Notes: generated by a model from the sequence alone, not told the origin. Shown: positions 33,060-45,244, counted from the first letter of the stretch. The stretch is 64,000 nucleotides of DNA from Endomychus coccineus (GCA_958510875.1 OY294070.1:116974703-117038702), one strand, 5' to 3'. Translations and numbers: made by a program.

Positions 33060-35362
33060 CAGGGTGTCCTCGAACTGCGTGGCCAAAATGGAACCGAAGA
33101 TTCTTTGATTCGAAAAAAATTCGAAGAGCCTTTTTACTTTTGCCTTAAGTGTCTTGTTTAGCCGGTAGAGATCTTCAAAGGTGCAAAAATAATTTTGTTT
33201 TTTCGGTATAACTTGAGAACGTGATGGAGGACTTCAACATTATTTGGCAGGTGAGCTACTGTCAATAATAGTCGTTTTTGAGAGTGGAGCACAGAGCCTT
33301 AGAGACCATAAAAATGGCTCAAACTTGAGGATGTAACGGGAAAAGTGTCCAGAACTTTTTTGTGGTCAATGTAATTCACCCGATATTTTTTATGTAGATA
33401 GCTTATCTAATTTGAAAACTTTTCTTACTCTTAGAAAATTTTGATAAAATCAACGGATTAGCTTGAAAAAATTAATTTTCGAGTCTCTGCAATTTTGGCT
33501 CATCAATTTTACTTGATCAAAATACCTTAGTTGCCTCTGCTTTTCTTACGTCATTTTGTCATTTGGAGAATTTATTCTCAAAACTGTCAGTTTTTACTTT
33601 GCTTTCCGTACAAATTTTATGAAATTATGGCTCAAAATTTCACTAACACTGAAATGGTTAATATCTCGGTAAAACACGAATAATAAAATCAATAGAAATG
33701 GGGAAACGATGTGATTATTTAAGAAAAACAAATGCTAAATTAAAAGAAACAACAAAACTTTTTGGGAAATCGCTAAGGCATCAATTGTTCGAAATGTTGC
33801 CCATTTTCCTGAATACACAAATTAATTCGTTTCGAAAAATTGAATTGAACTCTGGCTAGTACTTCAGAATCATTCTTCAATAAATCCGCCTCATGATTAA
33901 TTCACTGCAACAATTTTTCCCGTGTGTTTACTGGAGCTGCATAAACTTTAGCCCCATAGAAAGAAGTCGCAGGGCGTCAAATCAGGGGGGCGGGCCGGCC
34001 AGTTCACTGGTGCATCGTGTCCTCTACCTATCCAGCGATCTGGATATTCCGCATTCAAATGTCGCCTCAAAGCTAATGTGAATTGAGGAGGTGCACCATC
34101 ATGCATAAACCAAAGGTCTTTGTTCCAAGAAGTTCAAGTAGCTCTCCCCGTTCAATCGATCGGGTATAACGGTAGGGCCAATAATAAAGTTATCCACAAT
34201 TCCAAACCAAACATTGATTTTAGTTTGATTCTGAAAATGTGTAACTTCCGTTTCATGAGGATTTTCATCAGCATAGAAATGTTCATTATGGAGGTTAAAA
34301 AGACCACATCTCGTGAAAGTAGCTTCGTCCGTGAACAGAATTCTTCTACAAAAATTGGGGTTTGCGTTTTGTCTTTGGACAATAAACCGACAGAAATCTA
34401 GCCGATGACCTGAATCCATGGGCAATAAGTCTTGAACTGTTTTAATATGATAGGGATACAACAGTTCTTCTTTCAGTACATTATGAACTATTGATGTTGA
34501 GGCTCCAATACGCAGTCCCAAACGTCTTGTGCTTATCCTAGGTTCAATTTCAACCGCTTCCAGTATCTCTTCTTCGAGCTCTAACGTCCTTCTTGTCCGT
34601 CTGCGTTCAGTTTCTCTGCGATTTGCTTCAAATCTGCCAGTTTCGCGAAGTCGCCTCTCGATATTAGCAAAGGTTTGCCGATTTGGAATTCTGCGGTGCG
34701 GATATCTTTCCCCATGAACTTGTACTTTTCTCCGGCCATTGCAACGACAAAGTCCATAAAACAATAACATATCAACCATTTCAGTGTTAGTGAAATTTTG
34801 AGCCATAATTTTATAAAATTTTTATGGAAAGCAAAGTAAAAACTGACAGTTTTGAGAATAAATTCTCCAAACGCCAAAATGACAATAGAAAAGCAAAGGC
34901 ATCTAAGGTATTTTAATCAAGTAAAATTAGTAAGCCAAAATTGCAGAGACTCAAAAATTAATTTTTTCAAGCTAATCCGTTGATTTTATCGAAATTTTCT
35001 AAGAGTAAAAAAGTTTTGAAACAAAATAAGCTATATAGGTAAAAAATATAGAGTGAATTACATTGACCACAAAAAAGTTCTGGACAGTTTTCCCGTTACA
35101 TCCTCAAGTTTGAGCCATTTCTATGGTCTCTAAGGCTCTGTGCTCCACTGTCAAAAACGGCTATTATCAACAGTAACTCACCTGCCAAATATTGTAAAAG
35201 TCCTTCATCACGTTCTCAAGTTATACCGAAAAAACAAAATTATTTTTGCAACTTTGAAGCCCTCTACCGGCTAAACAAGACACTTGAGGCAGAAGTAAAA
35301 AGGCTCATCAAATTTTTTTCGAATCAAAAAATCTTCGGTTTTATTTTGGCCACGCAGTTCGA
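33060..35362 (-). mobile_element. ITm-2 copy a: long-TIR ITm element, right end truncated
   Basis: Left end CAGGGTGTCCTCGAACTGCG (33060) follows TA. The inverse right end stops at ...CACGCAGTTCGA (35362), lacking the last 11 or so bases (GGACACCCTG). Inverted arms of about 0.6 kb: 33060 to about 33665 and about 34780-35362. Both arms include the sequence ATGGCTCAAAATTTCAC that encodes the transposase start, so the repeats run over the start codon. The transposase is broken. Immediately right lies a Penelope end, whose insertion or a deletion may have removed the terminal bases. Confidence 0.85.
33781..34806 (-). pseudogene. ITm-2 transposase, copy a (broken at second catalytic Asp)
   Basis: From ATG 34806 the first 230 codons are open: RRIPNRQTFANIERRLRETG is the N-terminal HTH, and the catalytic LFTDEATFTRCG segment holds the first Asp (about residue 173). 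After ESYLNFLEQ (about 34125) roughly 48 bases are missing and the frame shifts, so the expected L-E-D-L-P segment leading to the H-D-G second-Asp box is lost and a stop follows at 34099. The rest, to about 33781, can be traced in other frames: the CDFF third-Asp box near 33955-33985 is altered, and the C-terminal end FRKMGNISNN is near 33800. Sister copy b breaks nearby. Confidence 0.85.
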
Positions 35363-35411
35363 CTATACTAGGTATAGTATCGGTCACACCAACACTTATG
35401 CTTATTATCTT

Positions 35412-35453
35412 CGTCTTTACGTACGTTTCGGTCTCGACCATCATCTGAAGACG
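35412..35453 (-). ncRNA. Hammerhead-like ribozyme motif in Penelope family 1 (copy 2)
   Basis: Stem I is a perfect six pairs: minus-strand CGTCTT (35453-35448) with AAGACG (35417-35412). Between them lie a first core box reading CAGATGA (35447-35441; canonical CTGATGA), an extra T, the hairpin GGTC-GA-GACC, GAAA, and the ACG-TA-CGT mini-stem followed by A. Copy 1 at 11772-11820 keeps the canonical first box but has lost stem I, so the two copies complement each other as evidence for one ancestral hammerhead. The U-to-A change here should abolish cleavage. Confidence 0.65.
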
Positions 35454-35932
35454 TATCAATGTCTAAAACGAGATTTCTTAAATATAATTATGTCATCACA
35501 AAGCGTCCTTATCGCACCAATTTCAATTAAAAATGCCCACGTCGCCGAAACGAACATACGTATCAAGAAGTCACTGCATAGCAATCTACTCATAATATTC
35601 CAAGTCATCTCAAGCAACATTGAAATACGACTGAAACCAAAAAAGTCTCATCGCATTCTAAACAATTTAATTTGTATACTGTGTGGGTTTGTTTATCTTT
35701 GGGTGTTATAGGTTTTAGATTTGACAAATATTTACAGTTGTAGATTTATGCGCAACATTTCTATCATACTTTGACAAACATTTCTTAATTTTCTCTTAGA
35801 TCTCCGGAATGTATGGTAATGTTATAATATTATCTGTATTACAGTTTATGTTATTTATGTATAACGTTCCATTATAGATTTAGTTTATTCTTTCTTTAAT
35901 GATGGAGTTGAAAAATGTTTTTGGGTAGCCAT

Positions 35933-36615
35933 TCATTTCCAGTGTATTACGAGCAATTTTTTGGACGGTCCTCTGGGTGGGACGATTGAACAGCACGATC
36001 TGAAAGGCTGTTTATAACTTGTTGGTGCAACTGAATTGCAGTAAAGATATCGCTGAGACCAAACTTCTTTAGTAAACCACGAAGTTTTTATTTTTTCATC
36101 AGATTCATGTCTAATGTTGATATCTAGGGAATTTATGTTTTTGTTCACTTCTCTTTCACAAGTAAATTGAATTTTACAGTGGAAACTGTAGAATTGAGAA
36201 TTGAGAACACACATTAGGTAATCATCTACATACCGTTCAAAGAATACGGGTTGAAAATCTAATGAATTTATTACAGATTCCTCTAGGCATTCTACAACTA
36301 GGTTAACTATAGTAGCTGGAATAGGTGATCCCATTGCTGTGCCGAATATTTGTCCAAAATATTGCTCATGCATTGAAAATAAGCGCATTCGAAACATAAC
36401 TTTACTGCATTTATAAATTCAGATTGATCTAGGGGTGTGTGGTTTTTAATCTCGGCCCAACATCGTTTGATACTACTCAATGCCAAAGCTACTGGTATAT
36501 TTAATAAACAAACAACGTCCAAGGAAATTAATAAAAGATCCACGAGTACGGATTGATTTTTTATAAACTCATTAAAATGCCATGAGTCCTTCACATAAAA
36601 TTCATTTTTTCCCAT
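35933..36615 (-). pseudogene. Penelope-like reverse transcriptase (copy 2)
   Basis: Two overlapping frames joined by a frameshift near 36380-36400. The first (from 36615) has the motif-A region LISLDVVCLLNIPVALALSS. The second has FGTAMGSPIPATIVNLVVE (motif B) and FFERYVDDYLMCV (motif C; both catalytic Asp kept), then INSLDINIRHESDEKIKTSW and FTKEVWSQRYLY. This is the RT palm of Penelope-like elements, which prime at nicked or telomeric DNA. A frameshift and lost downstream endonuclease make it a pseudogene, although the catalytic box is still intact. Confidence 0.85.
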
Positions 36616-36699
36616 TATATTATTGTTAGATTTTGATGAAAATTTTGATAAATTCTAGGTAGGCGCTTCAATATTACAAGGTATATCACTTTTATGTAC

Positions 36700-36945
36700 T
36701 TTCGGAAGCCGATAGATATAAGGTGCTTACTACTGCTTACCCATTATGGCAAATTAATTTATTTCTCCAGACTTGATAGACAGTTGTTGGATATATTGTT
36801 GGAAGAAAATACGCCAATTGAAAACATTGATGTTGAAGCTTCGAGAGATGATGAAATCTTAGGAAAACATAATAGACTCGAGGCAAAAATAGAAAGAAGC
36901 TTGAATAAGGATGCTCTCTGTGAGTTAGATGATTCTAGTAATTGA
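36700..36945 (+). pseudogene. Repeat-encoded acidic ORF, copy 1 (unrecognised)
   Basis: The 83-residue frame contains LDRQLLDILLEENTPIENID, followed by a VEASRDDEILGKHNRLEAKI stretch and ERSLNKDALCELDDSS. The same protein segment is encoded at 40975-41145 with substitutions and one frame break. Helical, strongly acidic, and ends at a stop after DDSSN. It could be the N-terminal gag-like part of a BEL/Pao or other retroelement, but no diagnostic motif is present, so no function is assigned. Confidence 0.45.
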
Positions 36946-39091
36946 ACACAGATATAGTTGCACCAATTTTTTATAGTGTTTATAAACAATAAATCAACAA
37001 TTTAATTAGCTCTTTTATGAGATTACATAAAAATTTCTGAATTTATATACGAATTTTACCAAAATGTCAAGTTAGGGGTCATGTTCGGCTTATTTTTGTC
37101 TTCTAATTACCATATTATTATTATGGTCATTAAATGCATAAATACATTTTGGAATTCTTATAAACAGATTATTTATTAATAAATACATGAATTGTGCCAA
37201 AATTCTAAGTGTAGGTACAGTCGTTTTCGTCCTATTTTAACTATCCAATTGTGATTTTATTGTGATATATTGATTAAAATCTTATAAGGACGCAGAAAGA
37301 ATAAAATATTTTACAGTTGGCTATAATTTTAATTCTATAAATTAAAATTACGTAGTAATATAATTGTAATTTATTTTTATAAACATCAATATTCTTGTGA
37401 GCAATTATTTTTCTTCAACTAATAATACTATACCTCTTACAACCTCTGGGCAATCACACTATTTCATCATTCATTATCGATGAGAATTCAGGAAGAAAAA
37501 TGATAAATTATGAGGGCTTGCATTATTTATATTCTCTGATGTTATTTACAATACATAAATGTGAGTTTTGCAAAATAAATCGATAGAACATTCGTTTCCT
37601 CAATTTTATGGAACATTAAAGTCATTAGTGTTGTTTGAAGCAACATCGGGCCCATAAGGAATGACGTCTAATGTTCTATTCTCTTTAATGTGGTGGTGAG
37701 AAACGCTCCCATATGCTATATTTTTAGTTCATTTAATTACGTAAGAGATAATCTACAGAGAATATACAGGTCTACTTATCTATGTGTATTGATTGGAATA
37801 GCTAATGTCCTTTTTTTTCTAAGCCTCTGTACCTAGGTATTCCATTATAGTTAGGTTCGGCGTCCACAGACCAAGTGGGTGAACGAGAAATGATTTTAAA
37901 TATAATAATTTCTTGGAAGTAGGATTTATTATAAATATCACTGCCTAGAGAATTTCTAACCCACGTTAATGGCACTTCAGATGTATATGCAGGCATGCTA
38001 AATTACTTTCCTGTATGTGAATCATATAATTATTATTAGATATGTTCTTGTTTATCTACACCTACCTAACGGGTTGTTCATAACAGCAACCATAACATAG
38101 CTATCACTGAATTAATTCGTTGCAGAAATCTCTTCAAAATGAAATACGTGATGTTACATGTCAACCCTCTGCGCCGCTACTGGTATTATTATTCTGAATC
38201 TAATTACATCAAAAAAGCCTCTCGTTCTTTTCAATGCTGGCAAACACCAAGTTTCATTAAAATTGGCGAAAATCCTTTTGAGTGATTAATAGAAAACCCT
38301 TTTTTATTAAAACTTTGACACCCCTGTGTCTCGTAAACGAAGCAAGTTAAGACATACGTTTATGTGAACTTTTCATCTATAAAATATGACAAGGAAACGT
38401 CCCCTGACATAAGTTATCACTTATGATACATCCTGTACTTTAGTGGATGTTGTTTACGCATAGGCGGCTCTATGGGGGGAGGTCATGCCCGTCCCTTCGT
38501 TTAGTTTTTAATTCCTGATTTTCTATGAGTTTTATTACGTCATTCGAAGAAATAGAATTATTCACTCTGACAGAACTCTGGATAAGACGAAAAATCGAGA
38601 TTGTAAACATGTACCTAACATTTATCTTGTATTGCGGGTGAGACGGCTGAAATTTACAGTACTGTATAACTAGCTTTATATACAATTAGTTTAAAATCTA
38701 AGTTAATCTGTGTTATCGAATATTTTGAAATGTATGCTAATTTTACATGATCATGTTTGGAAGGTTTCCAAAGTTTACTCTACGTATAGTTTATATTAAA
38801 ATTGTCAATGACAATTTTAATTTAAACTTGTTTATACTTAACCAGAACAATTCTCAGTCAGTTCTATTGAAATATATAAGAACCGGGATGCTGACATTGA
38901 ATAAGAACTGTCAAGTAATTGCCAACCATAGCAATACTTTAACCTGCAATCCTTCCTTCAGAACTACTGAACTTTAGATGAATGTGCGTGAATAGTTTAT
39001 CCATGGTAGGGCATCGAATCGCATTGTGTTCATCAATGATCTACTATCCTTCCAGAGGTTTATATTTACTAAAATATAAAAATCTAACGAG
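36946..39091. other. No recognisable gene
   Basis: AT-rich. A 64-residue minus frame at 37802-37996 has balanced composition but no recognised domain or splice context. No paired inverted repeats were found. Confidence 0.45.
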
Positions 39092-39164
39092 ACCAAAGTG
39101 GTGTAATTAGTAAACACCCTGGACTAGAAATCCAGTAATGTGGGTTCGAATCCCGCCTATGGTT
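39092..39164 (+). tRNA. tRNA-like gene, anticodon AGA (Ser-like but short variable loop)
   Basis: Cloverleaf: acceptor ACCAAAG/CTATGGT (6 of 7 pairs, 39092-39098 with 39157-39163), D arm GTGT/ACAC (39101-39117), anticodon arm CTGGA-CTAGAAA-TCCAG (39119-39135), variable loop TAAT, T arm GTGGG-TTCGAAT-CCCGC (39140-39156). Box B GGTTCGAATCC is perfect. TTTT at 39170-39173 can end Pol III transcription. The anticodon arm matches eukaryotic tRNA-Ser(AGA), but serine tRNAs need a long variable arm, which is missing. It may be a chimera, a pseudogene or the head of a SINE. Confidence 0.65.
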
Positions 39165-39284
39165 CAATCTTTTACGTTCATACATCTGTATAATCCTATG
39201 TTGAATTATCTAAGTTATCTTCATAATATAACTTATATAAATATATTGCAGTTTTCCGCCTTACAGGTGGGAAATATAACGGAA

Positions 39285-39620
39285 ATGAAAATCGGAATAG
39301 TCAATTCTTGTACTAAATTTAACGCTGAACAACTTTTCTTCAAAACTTTTCTCTCTAAATTCCATACTTTTGCAGTTATTAACGATTATTTTCGGAAAAA
39401 CACGGAAAATTGTATATATATATAAATAACAATATTTTCCGGGATTGGAGGAATTTTTTAACAATTTTTTCCGTAATCGACCGGAAATTTCCCAACTTTT
39501 ACCAACTCTTATCTCATTTCCCAAAAAAAATCGATCTTTCCAGTTTAAGAATATGTGTTCCTTTGTCAATAAATTTTCAAAAACTATTTGAAATGAGTTA
39601 TTCGTATTATACGACCCTGT
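39285..39620. repeat. Diverged arm of the 27642-31686 palindrome family
   Basis: AATAGTCAATTC...TTTAA(C/T)GCTGAACAACTTTT and TTTTCGGAAAAACACGGAAAA (39294-39410), followed by an AT run and ATTTTCCGGGATTGGAGG, align with 31418-31590 of the large palindrome at clearly lower identity. It ends near TACGACCCTGTATATA (39606-39622). Only one arm is present. Confidence 0.65.
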
Positions 39621-40810
39621 ATATAGAAATAGATTTAGCATATTCTATATTTTATATATTCATAATGGTCATTTATTGTATGAGAATCAATCCGTGTAAT
39701 TTCAGTGATACGATGTCTTTTATTCTTAATTCATCAAGAAAGAAGTTTCTGATTCACTCAAATTGAGGTTAAATAATTTCACTTGTTCGCCTGGTGAAAA
39801 ACAAATTAGTGGAACGTCCGTCAGGTTGACACTCGCGATACCTGTTAATTAGTTATAGATGCCCCGCCCGACCGCGCCTACAATATGAAGCAATACGTAG
39901 GTGTCAAAAGTGGGAATCGAGAGAAGTTTACTACAAAAATGTGCACCTGTTTCATTGTTTTGTTCTTCCATCATAATTACACAGTTATCGGAGAGAGGTC
40001 ACGATGTTATTTTCTTTCGCCAGCTTCCAATGTCATTTGTTCCTGGGCAATCAACATTTCCTCCTTGAATTACTTCGTTTTCATAGGCCAGTCAATATAG
40101 GTTTCAAAATTGTTTTTGAGGCAAACGCGGTTTTGTGATCGTCGATTCTTATTCAAAAAATGGCCCTGAAAATGATGGTGAAGTTAAAAATTGTCTATAA
40201 TTTGTGCAGTTGTTTATAACTGTGTTTTAGTTGTAGAATCACTTCTTATTTGCTTTTTTCAATAAATTGTTACGAACAACTTAATGGCGTCTATAAATAA
40301 TTTTTTTCTCCTAATGTATTAATTTCATCGTCTCGTTAAACACATCACGAACTACATATTGGCCATAGATTACGTCATTTGTCACGGCGCAATTGTTCAT
40401 ATTTTTCGAGTAATAAACAAATTAGGTCAATTGCATATAGAGACTTCCAGTTTCGATAAAAATTGATCTTATGGGATTCAAATTTTGGTATTGAATGCAG
40501 CTATCGCATCTATATAGTGTACGTACCCTTTTTTTGTTTATTTATCACAACAATGTATTCAAATATCCTCAGTTAACAAATCAAATAACTCGGCGACCAA
40601 ATGTTGCCTGTTGGAAAATGCAGTATAGTTTATTTAGATAGCATGGTAACAGAACGACTTAAAAAACTCTGAGTTGATGAGTGATATTGTCAATATGTAT
40701 TTCAGAAAAGTAAAACTTCATTAACTAACCAAATAATTCTTATTCATATAGAACAACCTAATTAAACTTCTTCGAATCCTTAATTCATATCAATACACTG
40801 GTTAGGTGAT
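39621..40810. other. No recognisable gene
   Basis: AT-rich interval with only short frames. Nothing supported. Confidence 0.45.
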
Positions 40811-41145
40811 TTGTATGTTACAATATTTGGCAACCGTGACAGGACGTATGGAGAAGATTTTGAACGCTGTTTTTTGTGCATGGAACGAAAATATGCAGAG
40901 TTGATGAAGAATCATGATATTAGCGATCTACAAGGAAATTTCATAGTTTTGAACCAGAAGATGGAAACCATGGTAGAGCTTGACAGACAGTTGTTGAATA
41001 TAATGTTGGAAGAAGATACGCCAATTGGAAATATCGATGTTCTCGAAACTTCGAGAGCTGGGTTAATCTTAGGAAGGTAAGGCAAAAATAGAAAGAAGCT
41101 TGAATAAGGATGCTCTCTGTGAGTAAGATGATTCTAGTCATTAGA
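40811..41145 (+). pseudogene. Repeat-encoded acidic ORF, copy 2 (unrecognised)
   Basis: The 89-residue frame 40811-41080 carries FLCMERKYAELMKNHDISDL, then METMVELDRQLLNIMLEEDT, then PIGNIDVLETSRAGLILGR. After a frame break AKIERSLNKDALCE continues to about 41125. The second half duplicates 36775-36945. Two copies 4 kb apart with independent decay indicate a repeat family, not a host gene. Family unknown. Confidence 0.45.
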
Positions 41146-41149
41146 CTAA

Positions 41150-41930
41150 AGAAGATGCCTCTAGGACATCTTTTTTGGGTGCGGAACACTCGCTCTACAC
41201 CACTGGAATTACCCCAAAAAATTATCTCATATCTCAATGTTGACTGCTCAAACACATGATAGGCAGTTAACGTTGCCTCAGTGTTCACCATGAATGAAAT
41301 GTTTTTTAGGGCAAAACAATATCTTAATGATGTTCTCACCACTTTATTCAATTGTTCATACCAATCTAATCGTGAATCAATAATCATATCTAAAAAAATG
41401 ATATGGTTCACACACGCCAGAACAATAACGTATCAGCCGAAGTGCTCTTAATGGTCGTCTATCTAGAATAGCATCTTCTGTTGATACCGTTATTGTGTTG
41501 TCATCGGCAAAATGTTGTAGGTATTCTTTCAGTGATGCAGGTAGGTCATTTGTATAAAGTATGAATAGAAGTGGACTCAATATGGAGCCTGGAGGGATAC
41601 CCTTATGGGTTCTTTATATATCTGACTTCATCTCCTAGTACCTAGCATTTTCAGTTTATTTAATAGAATGTTATGATCTACACTATCGAATGACTTGCTT
41701 AAGTCGAAGCATATTAGTGAAGTTGCCCTGAATTGACTATATAGCACAAAGTTTCAAATAGTGCTCCTATTGTAGATTTACCTTTCCTAAATCCATGTTG
41801 GGTTTCAGATAGTATTTCAAATCGTTCCAAAAATATGATCAGTCTATTTTATATAATTTTTTCGAACATTTTACTCAGATTCGGAAGCAATGCGATTGGT
41901 CTATAATTTGAGATACTTTCCAGGGGACTT
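41150..41930 (-). pseudogene. LINE reverse transcriptase, C-terminal two thirds
   Basis: On the minus strand, 41600-41480 reads PPGSI then LSPLLFILYTNDLPASLKEY, then LQHFADDNTITV, i.e. RT motif B and the F-A-D-D catalytic box. Further down, in a shifted frame, come FLDMIIDSRLDWYEQLNKVV (41393-41334), NISFMVNTEATLTAYHVFEQ and STLRYEIIFWGNSSGVERVF, then RTQKRCPRGIF (to about 41165). These are RT thumb and connection landmarks of Jockey-like LINEs. Pieces 5' of motif B (FSKSFDSVDHNILL-type, about 41720-41660) are recognisable in other frames up to about 41930. Frameshifts break it, although the catalytic FADD is intact. Confidence 0.8.
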
Positions 41931-44579
41931 TTTTCATGAATTGGACGGTATCTATGTAATTTCATTCCATGAAATTATAAACTCTTGTTCCACCTTTTCT
42001 GAATCTCACATGTTAACCGCACATCCAACATTTTCGAATAAGGTTAAAATTAATACGAAGCCAAACTTGTAAGGTTACGTCGGAATTAAATAGTTCTCTA
42101 TTATAACTTAATCTTGTACTTGGGCACATTCGAATGAAACATAACAAAGGGGAATAATCCATAATTAAGAAGATAAAGCCCAATTCCTTTGACAGTTTTA
42201 CATAAAACGTACGTCAGCACAAGTATGAGACAAGTAAATATATCCACAACGCGCATTTGATTAAGAAGATATTGTGGTTGACGTTGGAAGAAGTGCTCTT
42301 GTCAGCCTGCATTGGAAAGATATTCGCAACAATAGCATAAAGAAATAACACAATCCTATCCGGTGCTTGTGTAAGTCTGCGAATACGGAAGGGGAGAATA
42401 TGGGTATGCATATAAATATTTGATCACGTGCATCGTCTTATGTCACCTAAATATATCAATTATAAGATTTAAACTCCTCGAGAAAGAGCACCCCTAAATT
42501 GACTTCAAATTTCCAATTAGTCCAGGCAAATTAGACACAAATACATCATTTCTTGATATAATTCGCACTGTTTTCTAATCTTTTTCGAATACACCTTGGT
42601 ACATCAAAGATGTAACCAAAATAGGTCTCGAAATTTTCTTTGCTTTACCTTTGAGAGGCGCTGGTTTCTGAAAATTCATGATTTTCCTAAAAATGTATAG
42701 ACAGAACGTGAACTATATCATTCACCAAAATGCTCCAAATTAGTCGAGTCAAATAAGGTTGGAAAATGTAAAACTAAAAAAAACGAGGTAAAATATTATT
42801 TTTTTCTGAAAACTTTTGCAACGTCTTAAGTTACCCCCCAATAGAAAAAGCCATACAGCCTAACATCCCGAAAATTCCCCCTTCCTCCTAATAAACAATG
42901 AATAAGGAATTAGATAAGCAAATATAATAACTAGTGAAATATTCATGATTTTCAAGTCATCTAAATCACATCTGAAGGGTTTTTTGGGTTGTTGATTACG
43001 AATGTGAAGTTAAAAAAGTTAAATTATAGATGGCGTTCGCGTAAAACCGGTCAAATTTTATATAACAAATTGAATAACTCGAAAACAGTTTGTGATTTTT
43101 TGGTAAAAATCACACTCAGACAGTTCTTGGGTTCGCTAAATATGAATTTAACATAAAAAAGGCGCTCGCGTTGAAGCACTGGTTACAAAAAGATGTATGT
43201 TTAACAAAAACAAATATTCGTTATTTCTTGAGCTCATCTGGAAAACGCTTGGAGCTATCAATCATTGATTTTAGAGGCACAATTTTCCATTTTATTTCAA
43301 CCCTTCGACTTCAACCACGAAGCAGCGGTGACAGTTTTAAAGGGCCTCTTTTGCGGCATGGTTGTTGAATTCGTTCAATAAACACTTAGCTCATTCAAGT
43401 TTAGTCGATGTGGTAAGAAAATGGGCCACAAACATAACCATTAAAACTAAATTCATGTTGGAGGGACCGATTTCGAATCTCCCTAGGCTTTCCTTGAGCC
43501 CTAATGTGAGAATTAGGGTGATTAAATACTTCTAGCTCTTGTAAAAGTGGCCTCATCAGACTATGAAAGTTTCCCACAAATTTGAGAAGAATAGGAGAGG
43601 GGGTAAAAGGGTAGCCACCTTTCATTTCTATGCCTCTGGAAATTTCTAGTAAATTCCGAAAATTATGCAGATATCCAACAGAAGCAAGACTTATTAACCA
43701 AAACATTTCGAATCGTTGTCTCTAATCAAAATTTTATAAGAGCAATTTTTTCACCAAATTAAATCTAGCTTTCAGAAATATTCCATTATAAAATAGAGAA
43801 TATAAGGGGGAAGAGGGAACGCTCCCAATATCTACGCCTCTCAAAAAATTTCATGAAACGCGTTATTATTGTTAGTCATAGACTTATTTTAGCAAAATTT
43901 GAACAGAATTGGTTGAACGGTTCAAAATTTATGTAAAAAAGCGATTATTAAGTTACAACTTTGAAGGGTTATATCTCGGTTAATAAGTTATTTGATGGGA
44001 AAGAACGCCTTATTTTTGATGCTCTATCAGCTCCTTGAATTAATATATTACAAACTGGACCATACTTTATATGATGTAAAAATGCTTCATAATCTTTGGA
44101 ACTTGAAAAATGGAAACGGTTTTTCTGAGGGCGGAAAATTCAACGTGCACTTGAGGAATTTCATCAAGGATGCTTCCATATCTTAATCTGGATTGGTCTT
44201 CTATTACAGCCAAATCTGCAGGAACAGGTTTGTAGCCCAAAAGAGTACTTGCCCGGGTTTTTTGCTTAACAATCTGTGTGGAGTGTCCAGTTCAAGCGTG
44301 TGTCTATCTGGATTTCAAGGAGTCATCTAGACATAGAAGACTTCAATATGTTCGGCCTATTTGTAAGTTAATACTTTAAAAATCTGCCTGATACAATTAT
44401 CAAACAGATTTTCTCATAATCAAATCGTAAATTTATCGTTTTTATACATTTAATTGTAAGTTGTTTTCAGCAAACTGGTTCTCAAAGTGTCCGAAATAAG
44501 TCAGATAAGTCATCTGGGAACAAAAGAGTGAAGTAAGTGCATACAAAGTGAAAAGGTTATATCATTCTGATTTTCAGAT
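41931..44579. other. No recognisable gene
   Basis: AT-rich. Open frames at 42214-42411, 43171-43368 and 43401-43706 have no recognised domain. No paired TIR was found. Confidence 0.45.
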
Positions 44580-45000
44580 TCTATATGACTTTACTGAGGA
44601 CTTTATAAATTGCTTATATAGTTGATTTACATTTTCTGAGCCTGTACTGGTGTTTTTGTTTGGGATTAGATCTTTTTTGATAAAATAATAAATATTCCGG
44701 TAGAAAATGATGAATTTGTTAGGTATGAAAGTAGATAGATCTTTTATTTCTGTTCCAATGAATTCCAAAAGTATTAAAGGTATTTTTCCATAGAGTTTTC
44801 AGTGTAATATTTTATTAATTTCCCAACTGCTTTGCTTTTGTTATTCGAAACAATAATTCCAACATTATTTGTCTTTCGTTTTGCTTCTAGGATGAGTTTA
44901 TTTAAATATTTTTTGATGTTATTTTGGTCATTGTTCAATTACACTTCAAACGAAGCAGCTTCCGCTTGTGTTGACACTTTCTCCACTTGTGATCCAAGGC
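44580..45000 (-). pseudogene. Possible LINE linker fragment
   Basis: Minus-strand frames contain K-x-L-N-x-L-I-L-E-A-K-R-K-T, then NNVGIIVSNNKSKAVGKLIK (near 44910-44830), then a 64-residue frame at 44574-44768. The order resembles the stretch between endonuclease and RT in LINEs, but no catalytic motif is present. Confidence 0.35.
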
Positions 45001-45244
45001 TTTTTGTTATGTTAATATTTTTTCTTCGAATATTGTTTATGATACATGTATTTGGAGGTATTGAAAGTTGGTATTCAAATTGGTTTATTCATGAATCATA
45101 TCCATTAACAAAACTCAACATTTTATTTTTATTCAAAGACTTAGCAAATATGTGCGTTCATTAAAGAGTTTCAAATTAATATTTAAAGTAAAACAACAAC
45201 AAAAAACTGTTTGAACCAACTGATAATAACAATGTGTTTTACTA

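Larger units (their letters stand above)
35363..36620 (-). mobile_element. Penelope family 1, copy 2
   Basis: Minus-strand remnant containing RT motifs A to C (36615-35933), a decayed GIY-YIG region (about 35930-35640) and a 3' terminal repeat with a hammerhead-like motif (about 35600-35395). The endonuclease part is recognisable by alignment with copy 1 at the nucleotide level (TGTATACTGTGTGGGTTTGT near 35675). It abuts the truncated right end of ITm-2a. Confidence 0.8.

Noticed and set aside
36300..36620. Telomerase-like reverse transcriptase
   Set aside because: Motif order with GTAMGSP, YVDD and a downstream GIY-YIG trace matches Penelope-like elements, which are distant relatives of telomerase, and a second copy exists nearby.
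39260..39766. Overlapping 118-126-residue frames
   Set aside because: They lie on a diverged palindrome-family arm and AT-rich DNA and have no domain. Length is chance in low-stop sequence.
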